Of a stretch of DNA of 64,000 bases, positions 16,698-25,410 are shown one piece after another. A model generated the notes under the pieces. That model searched no databases. It saw only the letters and a list, made by a program, of their open reading frames with translations, and was not told where the DNA came from. Position numbers and translations under genes: made by a program. The first letter of the stretch is position 1. Every line of letters begins with the position of its first letter. Source of the stretch: Verrucomicrobiota bacterium (GTDB lineage Bacteria; Verrucomicrobiota; Verrucomicrobiia; CAIQCK01); the NCBI GenBank assembly GCA_016222825.1, contig JACRQF010000009.1, forward strand, positions 434,001-498,000, written 5' to 3'.

Positions 16698-19600
16698 ATG
16701 GTGCGCAACATAATCTTCTGTTGGCTTACAGTGTTGATGATAAGTTTGGAAGTTTCAGCGGTGCCGGAGAAACCGCCCGCCGCCAGCACCCCGCCGCCGG
16801 ACACGCTCTTCTGCATCGGCAAGCCCGACGCCTCGGCGATGGAGTTTGGGCTGACCGCCGAGCGCTGGCAGGGTTACGCGAAGGCTTTCCCGAACCCGAT
16901 CGTCTTCACCGTCGGCAAGAGCAAGCTCACCGACTGGCCTTACATCCATCCCAGCAACCACGACTCGTGGGCTGGCGGCAAGGCGCACGCCTTCACCATC
17001 AAGTTCAACCTCGACAAGCCGCCACAGCAGAACCTCCACCTCCTCCTCGGCCTGACGGATGTTTTCACGCCGCCGGAACTGGTCGTCAACCTCAACGGCC
17101 GCGACATCGCCAAGCGCCGGCTACAGAAAGGCAAAGGCCAAAGCAACGCCAGCCCGGAGGAATCCGCCCGGCCTCTCTCGCTCGTCTTCACGGTGCCGAA
17201 AGGCGCGCTCCAAGCCGGCGAGAACTCGCTCTGCCTGACGCTGCGCGACGGCAGTTGGATGATCTACGATTACGTCGCCCTGAGCACCGACGCGAAGCCG
17301 CTCAAGATTCAGGATGAGACGCCGGAACTGGCTCAGGAATTTCTCCGCGGCCCGCTAGCTGGCGCGGAGGAGATCGTCTTTGCGGTGCGCTCGATCATCC
17401 AAGAGCACTGGTATGCGAACTTCGGCTACTTCTCGCCCGACGCGAACAAGAAGTTGTATGGCAAGGCCGGCCGGCTCTGCAAAGTCAACCTCAAGACCGG
17501 CAAGCTGACAACGCTCGTGGACGACCCCGAAGGTTCCGTCCGCGATCCCGCCGTCCATTACGACGGCCGCGTCATCATCTTCTCCTACCGCAAGGGCGGC
17601 ACCGAAACCTATCATCTCTACACGATCAACGCCGACGGTTCCGGCCTGCGCCAGCTTACCGACGGCATCTACGACGACATCGAGCCGGCGTGGCTGCCCG
17701 ACGGCGGCATCGTGTTCGTCAGCGCGCGCGGCAAACGCTGGGTGAACTGCTGGCTCACGCAGGTCGCGAACATTTTCCGCTGCGACGCCGACGGCCGGAA
17801 CATCCGCCAGCTTTCCGCCAACCTCGAACACGACAACACGCCGTGGCCGCTGCCCGACGGCCGCATCGCTTACATGCGTTGGGAATACGTGGACCGCAAT
17901 CAGGTCAACTACCATCACCTCTGGACGATGAACCCCGACGGCACCGCCCAGACGATCTATTTCGGCAACATGAATCCCGGCGGCGTTTATATTGACGCCA
18001 AGCCCATCCCCGGCTCCGACCTTGTTGCGCTCATCAACTCGCCCGGCCACGGCCAGACCGAGCACATGGGCCACGTCGCGACGATGGACGTCAGTGCCGG
18101 CCCCGACAACCTCCCCTCGCTGCGCAACGTCACCCGTCGCGCCGACTACCGCGACGTGTGGGCCTTCTCGCCGGATGCATTCATCGCCGCGCGGGACAAC
18201 CGGCTGATGGCCATCAACGCCCGCGGCCAGGTCGCCACGCTCTTCACGCTGCCGGAGGAATTCTGCAAAGAGCCGAACACGTGGCTCCACGAGCCGCGCC
18301 CGATCGTCAAGCGCGAACGCGAACTGATCATCCCGTCGCGTGTGGACCTCGCGCAGCCGGTCGGCCGCTACATGCTCGACAACGTCTATTTCGGCCGCAA
18401 CGTCTCCGGCATCCAGCCGGGCGAGATCAAGAAGCTCCTCATCGTCGAGAGCCTGCCCAAGCCCGTCAACTTCACCGGCGGCATGGACCCGATGAGCTAC
18501 GCCGGCACGTTCACGCTGGAGCGCGTGCTCGGCACGGTGCCGGTGGAGCCGGACGGCTCGGCTTACTTCGAGGCGCCGGCGCTGCGCAGCCTGCTCTTCG
18601 TCGCGCTCGACGAAAAGGACCGCGCCGTGAAACGGATGCAGAGCTTCACCACCGTCGCGCCGGGCGAGACGCTCGGTTGCATCGGCTGCCACGAGCATCG
18701 CACGTTGACGCAGCAGGTCTGCATGGCGCGCCGTCCGTCCGCCGTGGCGCGCGCCGCCAGCAAGATCGAGCCGTTTGCCGGCGTGCCGGACATCCCCGAC
18801 TTCCCGCGCGACATCCAGCCCGTGCTCGACCGCAATTGCGTGAAGTGCCACGACTACGACAAACGCGAAGGCGGCATCATCCTCACGGGCGACCGCGGGC
18901 CGATGTTCTCGCACAGCTTCTACACGCTCACCGTCTGGAAACAGATCGCCGACGGCCGCAACCTCGCCAGGAGCAACTACACCCCGCGCTCGCTCGGTAG
19001 CGGCGGCAGCGAGTTGATGAAGAAGCTTGAAGGCGGTCATCATGGCGTGAAGGCGTCGCCGCGCGACCTGCTCATGGTGCGGCTCTGGCTGGATTGCGGC
19101 GCGCCCTATCCCGGCACCTACGCCGCTCTCGGCTGCGGCATGATCGGCGGCTACCAGCAGAACAAGCCGGTTCTGGAGAACGATCAGGAGTGGCCCACGA
19201 CCGTCGCCGGGCAGAAGGTCTTCGCCAACCGCTGCGCCTCCTGCCACAGCGCCGAGATGAAGCGGGTCCCGCGCACGCTCTCCGACGAGATTGGCCTGAG
19301 CTTCTGGACGCCGAGCATGGATGACCCGCGCCTGAAGCACAACCGCCACATCGTCTTCAACCTCACCCGCCCGGAGAAATCGCTGGCGTTGCTCGCGCCG
19401 CTGGCGAAAACCGCCGGTGGCTATGGCACATGCGGCGCGGTCTTTGGCGGCAAGGACGACCCCGACTACCGCACGCTGCTGGCGATGGTCGAAGGCGGCA
19501 AGAAACGGCTGGATGAGGTCAAGCGCTTCGACATGCCCGGCTTCCGCCCGCGCGAGGAATGGGTGCGCGAGATGATCCGCTACGGCATCCTGCCCGCCAG

Positions 19601-19700
19601 CACCAAGCCCGACGCGCCGATGGACGTTTACGAAATCGAGCGCCGCTATTGGAAGTCGCTCTGGTATGAGCCCTCGCCTCCACTGGCGGCGGGCCAGTGA
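16698..19700 (+). CDS. HzsA-like beta-propeller/cytochrome c protein with N-terminal carbohydrate-binding-like domain
   Basis: 1000 residues with signal peptide. Residues about 40-210 resemble domain III of family 4 polysaccharide lyases, a galactose-binding-like fold (LLLGLTDVFTPPELVVNLNG, SWMIYDYVALSTDA). Next come PD40/TolB-type propeller blades (HLYTINADGSGLRQLTDGIY, EPAWLPDGGIVFVSARGKRW) and the region seen in the hydrazine synthase alpha subunit family (TFTLERVLGTVPVEPDGSAY). Three c-type haem sites follow: CIGCH (about 660), CVKCH (about 713) and CASCH (about 845). Periplasmic redox enzyme or electron acceptor of unknown substrate; hydrazine synthesis is not expected here. AAAGGA precedes the ATG. 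Two further proteins of this kind are at 28265 and 46146. Confidence 0.85.
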   Translation: MVRNIIFCWLTVLMISLEVSAVPEKPPAASTPPPDTLFCIGKPDASAMEFGLTAERWQGYAKAFPNPIVFTVGKSKLTDWPYIHPSNHDSWAGGKAHAFTIKFNLDKPPQQNLHLLLGLTDVFTPPELVVNLNGRDIAKRRLQKGKGQSNASPEESARPLSLVFTVPKGALQAGENSLCLTLRDGSWMIYDYVALSTDAKPLKIQDETPELAQEFLRGPLAGAEEIVFAVRSIIQEHWYANFGYFSPDANKKLYGKAGRLCKVNLKTGKLTTLVDDPEGSVRDPAVHYDGRVIIFSYRKGGTETYHLYTINADGSGLRQLTDGIYDDIEPAWLPDGGIVFVSARGKRWVNCWLTQVANIFRCDADGRNIRQLSANLEHDNTPWPLPDGRIAYMRWEYVDRNQVNYHHLWTMNPDGTAQTIYFGNMNPGGVYIDAKPIPGSDLVALINSPGHGQTEHMGHVATMDVSAGPDNLPSLRNVTRRADYRDVWAFSPDAFIAARDNRLMAINARGQVATLFTLPEEFCKEPNTWLHEPRPIVKRERELIIPSRVDLAQPVGRYMLDNVYFGRNVSGIQPGEIKKLLIVESLPKPVNFTGGMDPMSYAGTFTLERVLGTVPVEPDGSAYFEAPALRSLLFVALDEKDRAVKRMQSFTTVAPGETLGCIGCHEHRTLTQQVCMARRPSAVARAASKIEPFAGVPDIPDFPRDIQPVLDRNCVKCHDYDKREGGIILTGDRGPMFSHSFYTLTVWKQIADGRNLARSNYTPRSLGSGGSELMKKLEGGHHGVKASPRDLLMVRLWLDCGAPYPGTYAALGCGMIGGYQQNKPVLENDQEWPTTVAGQKVFANRCASCHSAEMKRVPRTLSDEIGLSFWTPSMDDPRLKHNRHIVFNLTRPEKSLALLAPLAKTAGGYGTCGAVFGGKDDPDYRTLLAMVEGGKKRLDEVKRFDMPGFRPREEWVREMIRYGILPASTKPDAPMDVYEIERRYWKSLWYEPSPPLAAGQ

Positions 19701-19724
19701 CCCCGAGTCATAGCGCGTTTAACC

Positions 19725-21791
19725 TCAAAGCGGCCGTGCCGGCCGCCATGAAGAGATGCTGGCGATGCGGCGGAACCTCTCCGGCGCGCCGAGCTTGCGG
19801 CAGAGTTCCTCGGCCCACGCGTAGGTCGTCGGACACTCGCCGATGATGACAATCTCCGTCGGGAAAAGCAGGCCGGCCACTTGCGCAAGGTCGGTGATGC
19901 GGAGGCAATTCAGCATCTCGATGGCGGGGCCGCGGCCGTCCTTCTCGCCGGGCGCGTTCTGCGTGGCAGGCGGTGATTCAAGAAAGAGCGTCCGCACGTT
20001 GCCGTCGAGCAACGCGGCGTAGAGCGCCACGGCGCACATGTCGCCGCGCGCGGCGAAAGACACCTGCTTCGGGTCCACTTCGCGGAGCGTCCGCACGGCT
20101 TGCAGGGCGCGGAGCGTGTCCCAGACGCGCATGCTGGCGAACGTGCGACCGGTCCATGCGCTGGCGCGGCGCAGGTGCCAGTTGAGTTCGTCGCCCCAGG
20201 CGGTGTCGCCGGTGCCGCGTGGCTCGACGACAAGCTTGGCCCACGGCGCAGGCACGCGGGCGGCGAAGGAATCCGTGGAGTTGCGCTCCTCGCCGGGCAG
20301 CCGCAACGCGACGACGGCAGGCGCGGGCTGTTTGACCTCGTCGGCGATCATGAGCCGGCCATGCAGCCGCCAGCCCTCCTCGGAAGTGAAGGCAAAACGA
20401 TGGCCGGACGACGTGGGGCCGTTCTTCAACTCAAACTCCACCTGCACGTCCAGCGCCGGCGGCTTCGCAGGGAACGCGCCGAAGGTCTTCTCACGGAGCG
20501 CGGCGATGACGCGGACGCGTTCCTTCTCCAGCGCAGCTTTGTCGGCAATGACCGGCGGTTTGGGCGGCGTGAAGAAATCCTCGTGAATGGTGAGCGTGCG
20601 GTCTTCCTTGAGCGGGCCGTTGGCGAAGACGCGCAGCGTATCGGCTGTTTCCAGCTTGCTCTTGTCCAGTTCGAGGTCGCCGACCTTTTCCGGCGGCACG
20701 TTCTTGCCCATCAGATGCTTGAGGAACCACGAGAAGATGCACGTGCGGCTGTATTCGCTGTAAGCGTGCGGGCCGGGATAGGTGGTGAGCGCCAGCTTGT
20801 CCGCCGCGCCGAGCTTCTTGTATAGCCGCTTGAGGCGGTTGTGGACTTCGTTGATGGAGGCGATGGTGAAGATGGCGTCGCGGTTGGCGGAGGAGATCAT
20901 GAAGGCGCGCGGGGCGATGAGCGCACCGACGTCGGTGAGGTCCCATCGGTAGGTATTGATGAACCACATGCAGTCACAGTGGCCGTCAATCGTCCGGTCG
21001 TGGACGTAGGAGGCGACCGTGGAGGTGCCACATGAACTGGCGGCGCACTGGATGCGCTCGTCGCCCGCTGCAATCCACCACGTCGCTGCGCCGCCGCCGG
21101 AGGCACCGGTAACGCCGAGCTTGGTGCCGTCCACTTCGGGCCGCTCGCAGAGGAGGTCGAGGCTGCGGATGCCGTTGAGCAACTCGATGCCGGCGGAAGT
21201 GTAGCCGCGGCTATACCAATGCCACCAACCTTCGCGGTAGCAGCCGTGGTGATAGCCGCGCACCTCGCCGAGCTGCACCGTCTCGACGATGAGGCAGATG
21301 AAGCCGAGTTCGGCGACACGTTTGGCCTGGGCTTGATAATAGACCTTCTGCGTGTCGGCATGGCCGCAGACGTAGAGCACGGCGGGCGCGCGGCCTTTCA
21401 GGTCACGCGGGACATAGAGGTTCGCCGTGACGTAAAGCTTCGGCAGACTCTCGTAGTAGAGCTTTTCGATGCGATACGCCGGCCGCTCGACGACGCCGGT
21501 GACCTTCGGGTTCAACGGCGGGCGCTCGCCGGCGGGCGGCAGGTCTTGCAGCCCCATCATCTCCATGTAGCGGCGGCGGCGCGTGGCGGCGTCGGCGGTG
21601 TCGGTGAGCGCGCGGTCGCTGATGCGCCGCGCCTCGCGCGAGAGGTAATCGCGGATGGTGAGGTTGAACTGCGGCTTTCGCGCGGCGGGCGGTGAGGCGG
21701 CAGGCGCGGCGGCGTGGGTGTTGAGGGTGACGCGACCGCCCAGAAGCCCGGCTCCGGCGGCGCCCAGTGTGAGGAAGTTCCGGCGGTTCAT
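19725..21791 (-). CDS. Tat-exported alpha/beta hydrolase (acetyl-xylan-esterase-like)
   Basis: 688 residues. The N-terminus MNRRNFLTLGAAGAGLLGG is a twin-arginine signal. The first hydrolase domain has LYVTANLYVPRDLKGRAP, the nucleophile elbow GASGGGAATWW (Ser231) and a possible catalytic His in YPGPHAYSEYSRT. From about residue 430 a second, degenerate domain follows (VVALRLPGEERNSTDSFAAR). The layout is like the secreted hydrolase at 7020-8966, so both may deacylate glycans. It converges with the HzsA-like gene, 24 bases between stop codons. ATG 21791 was chosen because it opens the Tat signal. Confidence 0.85.
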   Translation of the reverse strand: MNRRNFLTLGAAGAGLLGGRVTLNTHAAAPAASPPAARKPQFNLTIRDYLSREARRISDRALTDTADAATRRRRYMEMMGLQDLPPAGERPPLNPKVTGVVERPAYRIEKLYYESLPKLYVTANLYVPRDLKGRAPAVLYVCGHADTQKVYYQAQAKRVAELGFICLIVETVQLGEVRGYHHGCYREGWWHWYSRGYTSAGIELLNGIRSLDLLCERPEVDGTKLGVTGASGGGAATWWIAAGDERIQCAASSCGTSTVASYVHDRTIDGHCDCMWFINTYRWDLTDVGALIAPRAFMISSANRDAIFTIASINEVHNRLKRLYKKLGAADKLALTTYPGPHAYSEYSRTCIFSWFLKHLMGKNVPPEKVGDLELDKSKLETADTLRVFANGPLKEDRTLTIHEDFFTPPKPPVIADKAALEKERVRVIAALREKTFGAFPAKPPALDVQVEFELKNGPTSSGHRFAFTSEEGWRLHGRLMIADEVKQPAPAVVALRLPGEERNSTDSFAARVPAPWAKLVVEPRGTGDTAWGDELNWHLRRASAWTGRTFASMRVWDTLRALQAVRTLREVDPKQVSFAARGDMCAVALYAALLDGNVRTLFLESPPATQNAPGEKDGRGPAIEMLNCLRITDLAQVAGLLFPTEIVIIGECPTTYAWAEELCRKLGAPERFRRIASISSWRPARPL

Positions 21792-22026
21792 GATGAAAGC
21801 CTGCCGGATGAAACCCCAACGCCCGGCGGACTGCAAGCGTAGTTATTTGCGGCTGTTGCGGCCCCTGAATCCTTGGCGACCGGTTTTTGGGGCGATCGAA
21901 GAGTGCAAAGGCAGGCGTCTTATCGTCATCCAGCCGCCCCGCGTCCACCCGCGACGTGCCGCCACCTGCGTTGGAATCGGTTTTGCATTCACTTCGCCGC
22001 CGGCTTCGCTACAATGGGGGCGGTTT
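21792..22026. other. divergent intergenic region between hydrolase and psd
   Basis: 235 bases separating the minus-strand hydrolase from the plus-strand phospholipid operon. Apart from the psd promoter at its right end I see no gene or repeat in it. Confidence 0.5.
21988..22015 (+). promoter_or_regulatory. probable promoter of the psd-pssA operon
   Basis: TTCACT (21988-21993), a 16-base spacer and TACAAT (22010-22015). The start point would be only a few bases before the psd ATG at 22027, giving a nearly leaderless message, and no Shine-Dalgarno is visible there. Confidence 0.4.
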
Positions 22027-22659
22027 ATGATTTCTGCGCGCACATGGGCTGAGTCGTGGTTCCTTCACCTGATCCTGCTGGTGGCGGCGGCGGCGCTTGC
22101 TTGGTGGCATCCGGCGGCGGGCGGCGTGGGGCTGCTGCTGGTGGTGTTCAACATCAACTTCTTCCGCGACCCGGAGCGGCCGATTCCCGCCGACCCGCGC
22201 GCCATCGTCTCGCCTGCGGACGGCAAGGTGGTGGATGTCGGCCCGGCGCGGGAGGAAAAGTTTCTCGGCTGCGAGGCGATGCGGGTGGGGATTTTCCTCA
22301 ACGTCTTCGACGTGCATGTGAACCGCGCGCCGATCGGCGGCGAGGTGAGGTTCTCCGAGCACGTGCCGGGGAAATTCCTCAACGCCCTGCGCGCGGAGTC
22401 GGCGCTCCAGAACGAGCACCAGATTCTCGGCTTGCAGGACGGCGAGTTTCGCGTCACCGTCCGTCTCATCGCGGGCGCCATCGCGCGGCGGATTTGCATC
22501 TGGACGCAGCCGGGCGCGCGCGTCGCGCGCGGCGAGCGCATCGGGATGATCCGCTACGGCTCGCGCGCAGAGATTTATGTGCCCGTGAACTGTGAGATCG
22601 CGGTGAAACCAGGCGACCGAGTGAAAGGAGGATCGAGCATCCTTGGCTACCGAAAGTAA
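22027..22659 (+). CDS. psd: phosphatidylserine decarboxylase, short form
   Basis: 210 residues with one or two N-terminal membrane helices. The conserved blocks are NINFFRDPERPIPADPRAIV, SPADGKVVDV, VFDVHVNRAPIGGEV and FLNA. The C-terminal VKGGSSILGYRK contains the G-S cleavage site (Gly202/Ser203) at which the proenzyme cuts itself to make the pyruvoyl cofactor. Short PSDs of about 210-220 residues are common outside the gammaproteobacteria. The enzyme makes phosphatidylethanolamine from phosphatidylserine in the inner membrane. It directly precedes and overlaps pssA, which makes its substrate. Confidence 0.95.
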   Translation: MISARTWAESWFLHLILLVAAAALAWWHPAAGGVGLLLVVFNINFFRDPERPIPADPRAIVSPADGKVVDVGPAREEKFLGCEAMRVGIFLNVFDVHVNRAPIGGEVRFSEHVPGKFLNALRAESALQNEHQILGLQDGEFRVTVRLIAGAIARRICIWTQPGARVARGERIGMIRYGSRAEIYVPVNCEIAVKPGDRVKGGSSILGYRK

Positions 22660-23488
22660 CAAGCCGGCAGGCATGAATCCGGAGAGCGCGGATTTCGGGA
22701 AGATTTATTTCCTGCCGAATCTCTTCACGGCGGGCAACCTGCTTTGCGGTTTCTTTGCGCTGACGTGGATCTTCAAATACCAGGCCGTGCCCGACATCCA
22801 CTACATTCACAACTCGCTCTGGCTCATCCTCGGCGCGTTCGCGTGCGACTTCCTCGACGGCCGCGTGGCGCGGCTCGGCGGGAAGGAGTCGGCGTTCGGG
22901 CGCGAGTTCGATTCGCTGGCAGACTTGGTGAGCTTCGGCGTCGCGCCGGCGTTCATGGTGTATCGGATCGTGCTGGAGGAGTTTCCGCGCACGGGCTGGA
23001 TGGTGGCGGCGGCTTACCTGGCCTGCGGCGCCCTGCGGCTGGCGCGGTTCAACATCCTCTCGCTCCGCGGCGCGTCCTCGAATGAGTTTGTCGGCTTCCC
23101 GATCCCGTCGGCGGCGGCAATGGTCGTGAGCGTGACGATGTTCATGATCTGGCTGGAAGAAAAGGAGATCATCACGCCGGTGGGGACGCCGGAACATCCG
23201 CTGGGGCCCTGGCGCTACGTGTTGCCGGCGCTGATGCTGTTGTTGTCGGCGATGATGGTGAGCACGGTGAAATACCCGACCTTCAAACACGTGGACTGGA
23301 CAATGCGCAAGTCGCTGGCGACGTTTGTCGCCGCGCTGGTGGTGTTGTTCCTCGGCTGCACGTGGCCGCAGGTGACGCTGGCGGCGCTGTTCGTGTGCTA
23401 CCTCATTTACGGCATGGTGCGGCCGTGGGTTTCCAAGCGGCTGCGAAAAGAAATCGAAATCGAAGACGACGACTCCGAAGTATTGTGA
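22643..23488 (+). CDS. pssA: CDP-diacylglycerol-serine O-phosphatidyltransferase
   Basis: 281 residues from TTG 22643, or 271 from ATG 22673. The strong AAAGGAGG at 22624-22631 favours the TTG although spacing is 11 bases. The CDP-alcohol phosphotransferase motif is complete: CDFLDGRVARLGGKESAFG then REFDSLAD, that is D-x2-DG-x2-AR-x8-G-x3-D-x3-D. Seven or eight membrane helices; acidic C-terminal tail. It converts CDP-diacylglycerol and serine to phosphatidylserine, feeding Psd. Overlaps psd by 17 bases and the LysE gene by GTGA. Confidence 0.95.
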   Translation: MATESNKPAGMNPESADFGKIYFLPNLFTAGNLLCGFFALTWIFKYQAVPDIHYIHNSLWLILGAFACDFLDGRVARLGGKESAFGREFDSLADLVSFGVAPAFMVYRIVLEEFPRTGWMVAAAYLACGALRLARFNILSLRGASSNEFVGFPIPSAAAMVVSVTMFMIWLEEKEIITPVGTPEHPLGPWRYVLPALMLLLSAMMVSTVKYPTFKHVDWTMRKSLATFVAALVVLFLGCTWPQVTLAALFVCYLIYGMVRPWVSKRLRKEIEIEDDDSEVL

Positions 23489-24174
23489 TCCCCGCTACCG
23501 ACTTCATTACGCCTGTGCTGGCCGGCCTCGTCAGCGGCTTTCTCGTCTCCATCCCCGTCGGGCCGGTGAACGTCACCGTCATGAACGAGGCGCTCACGCG
23601 CGGCTTCCTGCGGCCGTTTCTGGTCGGCTTGGGCGCGGTGACGGCGGAGGCGATCTACTGCGGGCTGGCGCTGGCGGGATTTCAATCGGTGCTGTCGTTG
23701 CCCACCGTGCGCACGGTGATGGCGCTGGTGAGTTTCTTGGTGGTGACGGTGTTGGGCTTCAAATACCTGCTGACCCAGCAGCGTTTCGGTGAGAGCACCT
23801 CCTTGCGCGTGGAGCAGGAGCTGGAGGAGAAGCTGCACCTGCATCGCGGCTACTGGCTCGGCTTTGGCATGACGCTCGGCAATCCGTTCATCCTGCTCGT
23901 GTGGGGCATGCTGGCGGCGGTGCTGTTTGCGCACGGCTGGGTGCGGCCCGGTTTCAGCCAGCTCGCGCTGGTTGGCGGCATGATGGGCGGCGGCACGCTC
24001 TGGTTCCTGACACTCTCTTGGGCCACGTCGCGCGGCCATCAACGCGTGTCGCCGCAGACGTTGCGCCTGTTGACCCGCATCTCGGGCGGCTTCCTGGTGG
24101 GAGCCGGCTGCCTGCTCGGCGCCAAGCTTGTGCAAGCCGTGTCCGTTTCGGATTTGTTCCGGCCTTTCCATTAA
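23485..24174 (+). CDS. LysE family translocator
   Basis: 229 residues from GTG 23485, which overlaps the pssA stop as GTGA. Six membrane helices and the LysE/RhtB signature near the N-terminus, SIPVGPVNVTVMNEALTRGF then GLGAVTAEAIYCGLAL. These proteins export amino acids or their derivatives. Coupling to pssA, a serine-consuming enzyme, could hint at serine or a related amino acid, but that is speculation. The loop around residue 100 is charged (RVEQELEEKLHLHRGY), as usual for the family. Confidence 0.88.
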   Translation: MIPATDFITPVLAGLVSGFLVSIPVGPVNVTVMNEALTRGFLRPFLVGLGAVTAEAIYCGLALAGFQSVLSLPTVRTVMALVSFLVVTVLGFKYLLTQQRFGESTSLRVEQELEEKLHLHRGYWLGFGMTLGNPFILLVWGMLAAVLFAHGWVRPGFSQLALVGGMMGGGTLWFLTLSWATSRGHQRVSPQTLRLLTRISGGFLVGAGCLLGAKLVQAVSVSDLFRPFH

Positions 24175-24247
24175 ACCGCAACCATGAAATCGGAGCGGCC
24201 CCTCATCCCGCCGCGCATCACGAATCACGAGTCACGCATTACGCCCC

Positions 24248-25351
24248 ATGAACCTGACCCACGACCCACGCATCGTCATGACGCTCGACGCGGGCGGCAC
24301 GAACTTCCGTTTCTCCGGCATCCGCGGCGGCAAGCCCGTCACGCAAACTGTTGCCATGCCCTCCAATGGCGACAACCTTCCGCGCTGCCTCGCCAACATC
24401 GTCGAGGGTTTCACGCGTGTGAAGCTGCAATGCCCGGAGCCGCCCGTGGCGATCAGCTTCGCGTTTCCCGCGCCGGCGGACTATCCGAACGGCATCATCG
24501 GCGACCTTTACAACCTGCCCGGCTTCCGCGGCGGAGTGGCGCTCGCGCCGATGTTGGAGGAGAAGTTCGGCATCCCCGCGTTCATCAACAACGACGGCGA
24601 CCTCTTCGTCTATGGCGAGGCCATCGCCGGTTTCCTGCCTTATGTCAACGGTCTGCTTGAAAAAGCCGGCAGCCCGAAGCGTTACAAAAATCTCTTTGGT
24701 GTCACGCTCGGCACTGGCTTCGGCGGCGGCATCGTGCGCGACGGCGAGTTGTTCATCGGCGACAACTCGATGGGCGGCGAAGTCTGGCTGCTGCGCAACC
24801 GGCTCGCACCAACAATGAACGCGGAGGAAGGCGCCAGCATCCGTGCCGTGCGCCGCGCGTATGCCGAAGTGGCAGGCGTGCCGTTCGACCAGACGCCCGA
24901 GCCGAAGGCGATCTTCGACATCGGCATGGGCAAAGGCACCGGCGACGCGGAGGCCGCGCGCGAGGCGTTCCGCCGGCTCGGCGTGGTCGTCGGCGACGCG
25001 ATGGGCAACGCGCTGACGTTGATTGACGGCCTTGGCGTGGTCGGCGGCGGTCTCAGCGGCGCGGCGCCGTTGTTCCTGCCGACGCTCGTGGAGGAACTGA
25101 ACAGCACCTACACCAATCCCGCCGGCCAGACCTATCGCCGTGTCACGTCGCCCGTCTTCAACCTCGAAGACCCGGCGCAGCTTCAGGTTTTCCTCAAAGG
25201 CGAAAAGCGCGAAGTCGCTGTCCCCGGCAACACGCGCAAGATCGTTTACGATCCACTCCAGCGGCTCGGCGTCGGCATGTCGCGGCTCGGCACAAGCGAA
25301 GCCGTCGGCGTCGGCGCGTATGCGTTTGCGCTGCGGAAACTGGGACGGTGA
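24248..25351 (+). CDS. ROK family sugar kinase-like protein
   Basis: 367 residues. The ATP-binding P-loop is TLDAGGTNFRFSGI at the N-terminus, the catalytic Asp is in AFINNDGDLFVYGEA, and the second phosphate loop is GVTLGTGFGGGIV. The zinc motif C-x-C-G-x2-G-C of typical ROK proteins is absent; the equivalent region reads LAPTMNAEEGASIRAVRR. It is longer than normal ROK kinases (about 300), with extra sequence near the C-terminus (PVFNLEDPAQLQVFLKGEKR). It probably phosphorylates a monosaccharide in the cytoplasm, which suits the catabolic genes around it. It is followed by a sulfatase gene 60 bases on. Confidence 0.85.
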   Translation: MNLTHDPRIVMTLDAGGTNFRFSGIRGGKPVTQTVAMPSNGDNLPRCLANIVEGFTRVKLQCPEPPVAISFAFPAPADYPNGIIGDLYNLPGFRGGVALAPMLEEKFGIPAFINNDGDLFVYGEAIAGFLPYVNGLLEKAGSPKRYKNLFGVTLGTGFGGGIVRDGELFIGDNSMGGEVWLLRNRLAPTMNAEEGASIRAVRRAYAEVAGVPFDQTPEPKAIFDIGMGKGTGDAEAAREAFRRLGVVVGDAMGNALTLIDGLGVVGGGLSGAAPLFLPTLVEELNSTYTNPAGQTYRRVTSPVFNLEDPAQLQVFLKGEKREVAVPGNTRKIVYDPLQRLGVGMSRLGTSEAVGVGAYAFALRKLGR

Positions 25352-25410
25352 TCTCCAGAAACGCCGACGCTATTGCAGAAACCGCCGGTTCTGATACAAC
25401 GAGGGCCGCC

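Noticed and set aside
17355-19349. 664-codon minus-strand frame opposite the HzsA-like gene
   Set aside because: Shadow of the coding strand; no start signal, no motif.
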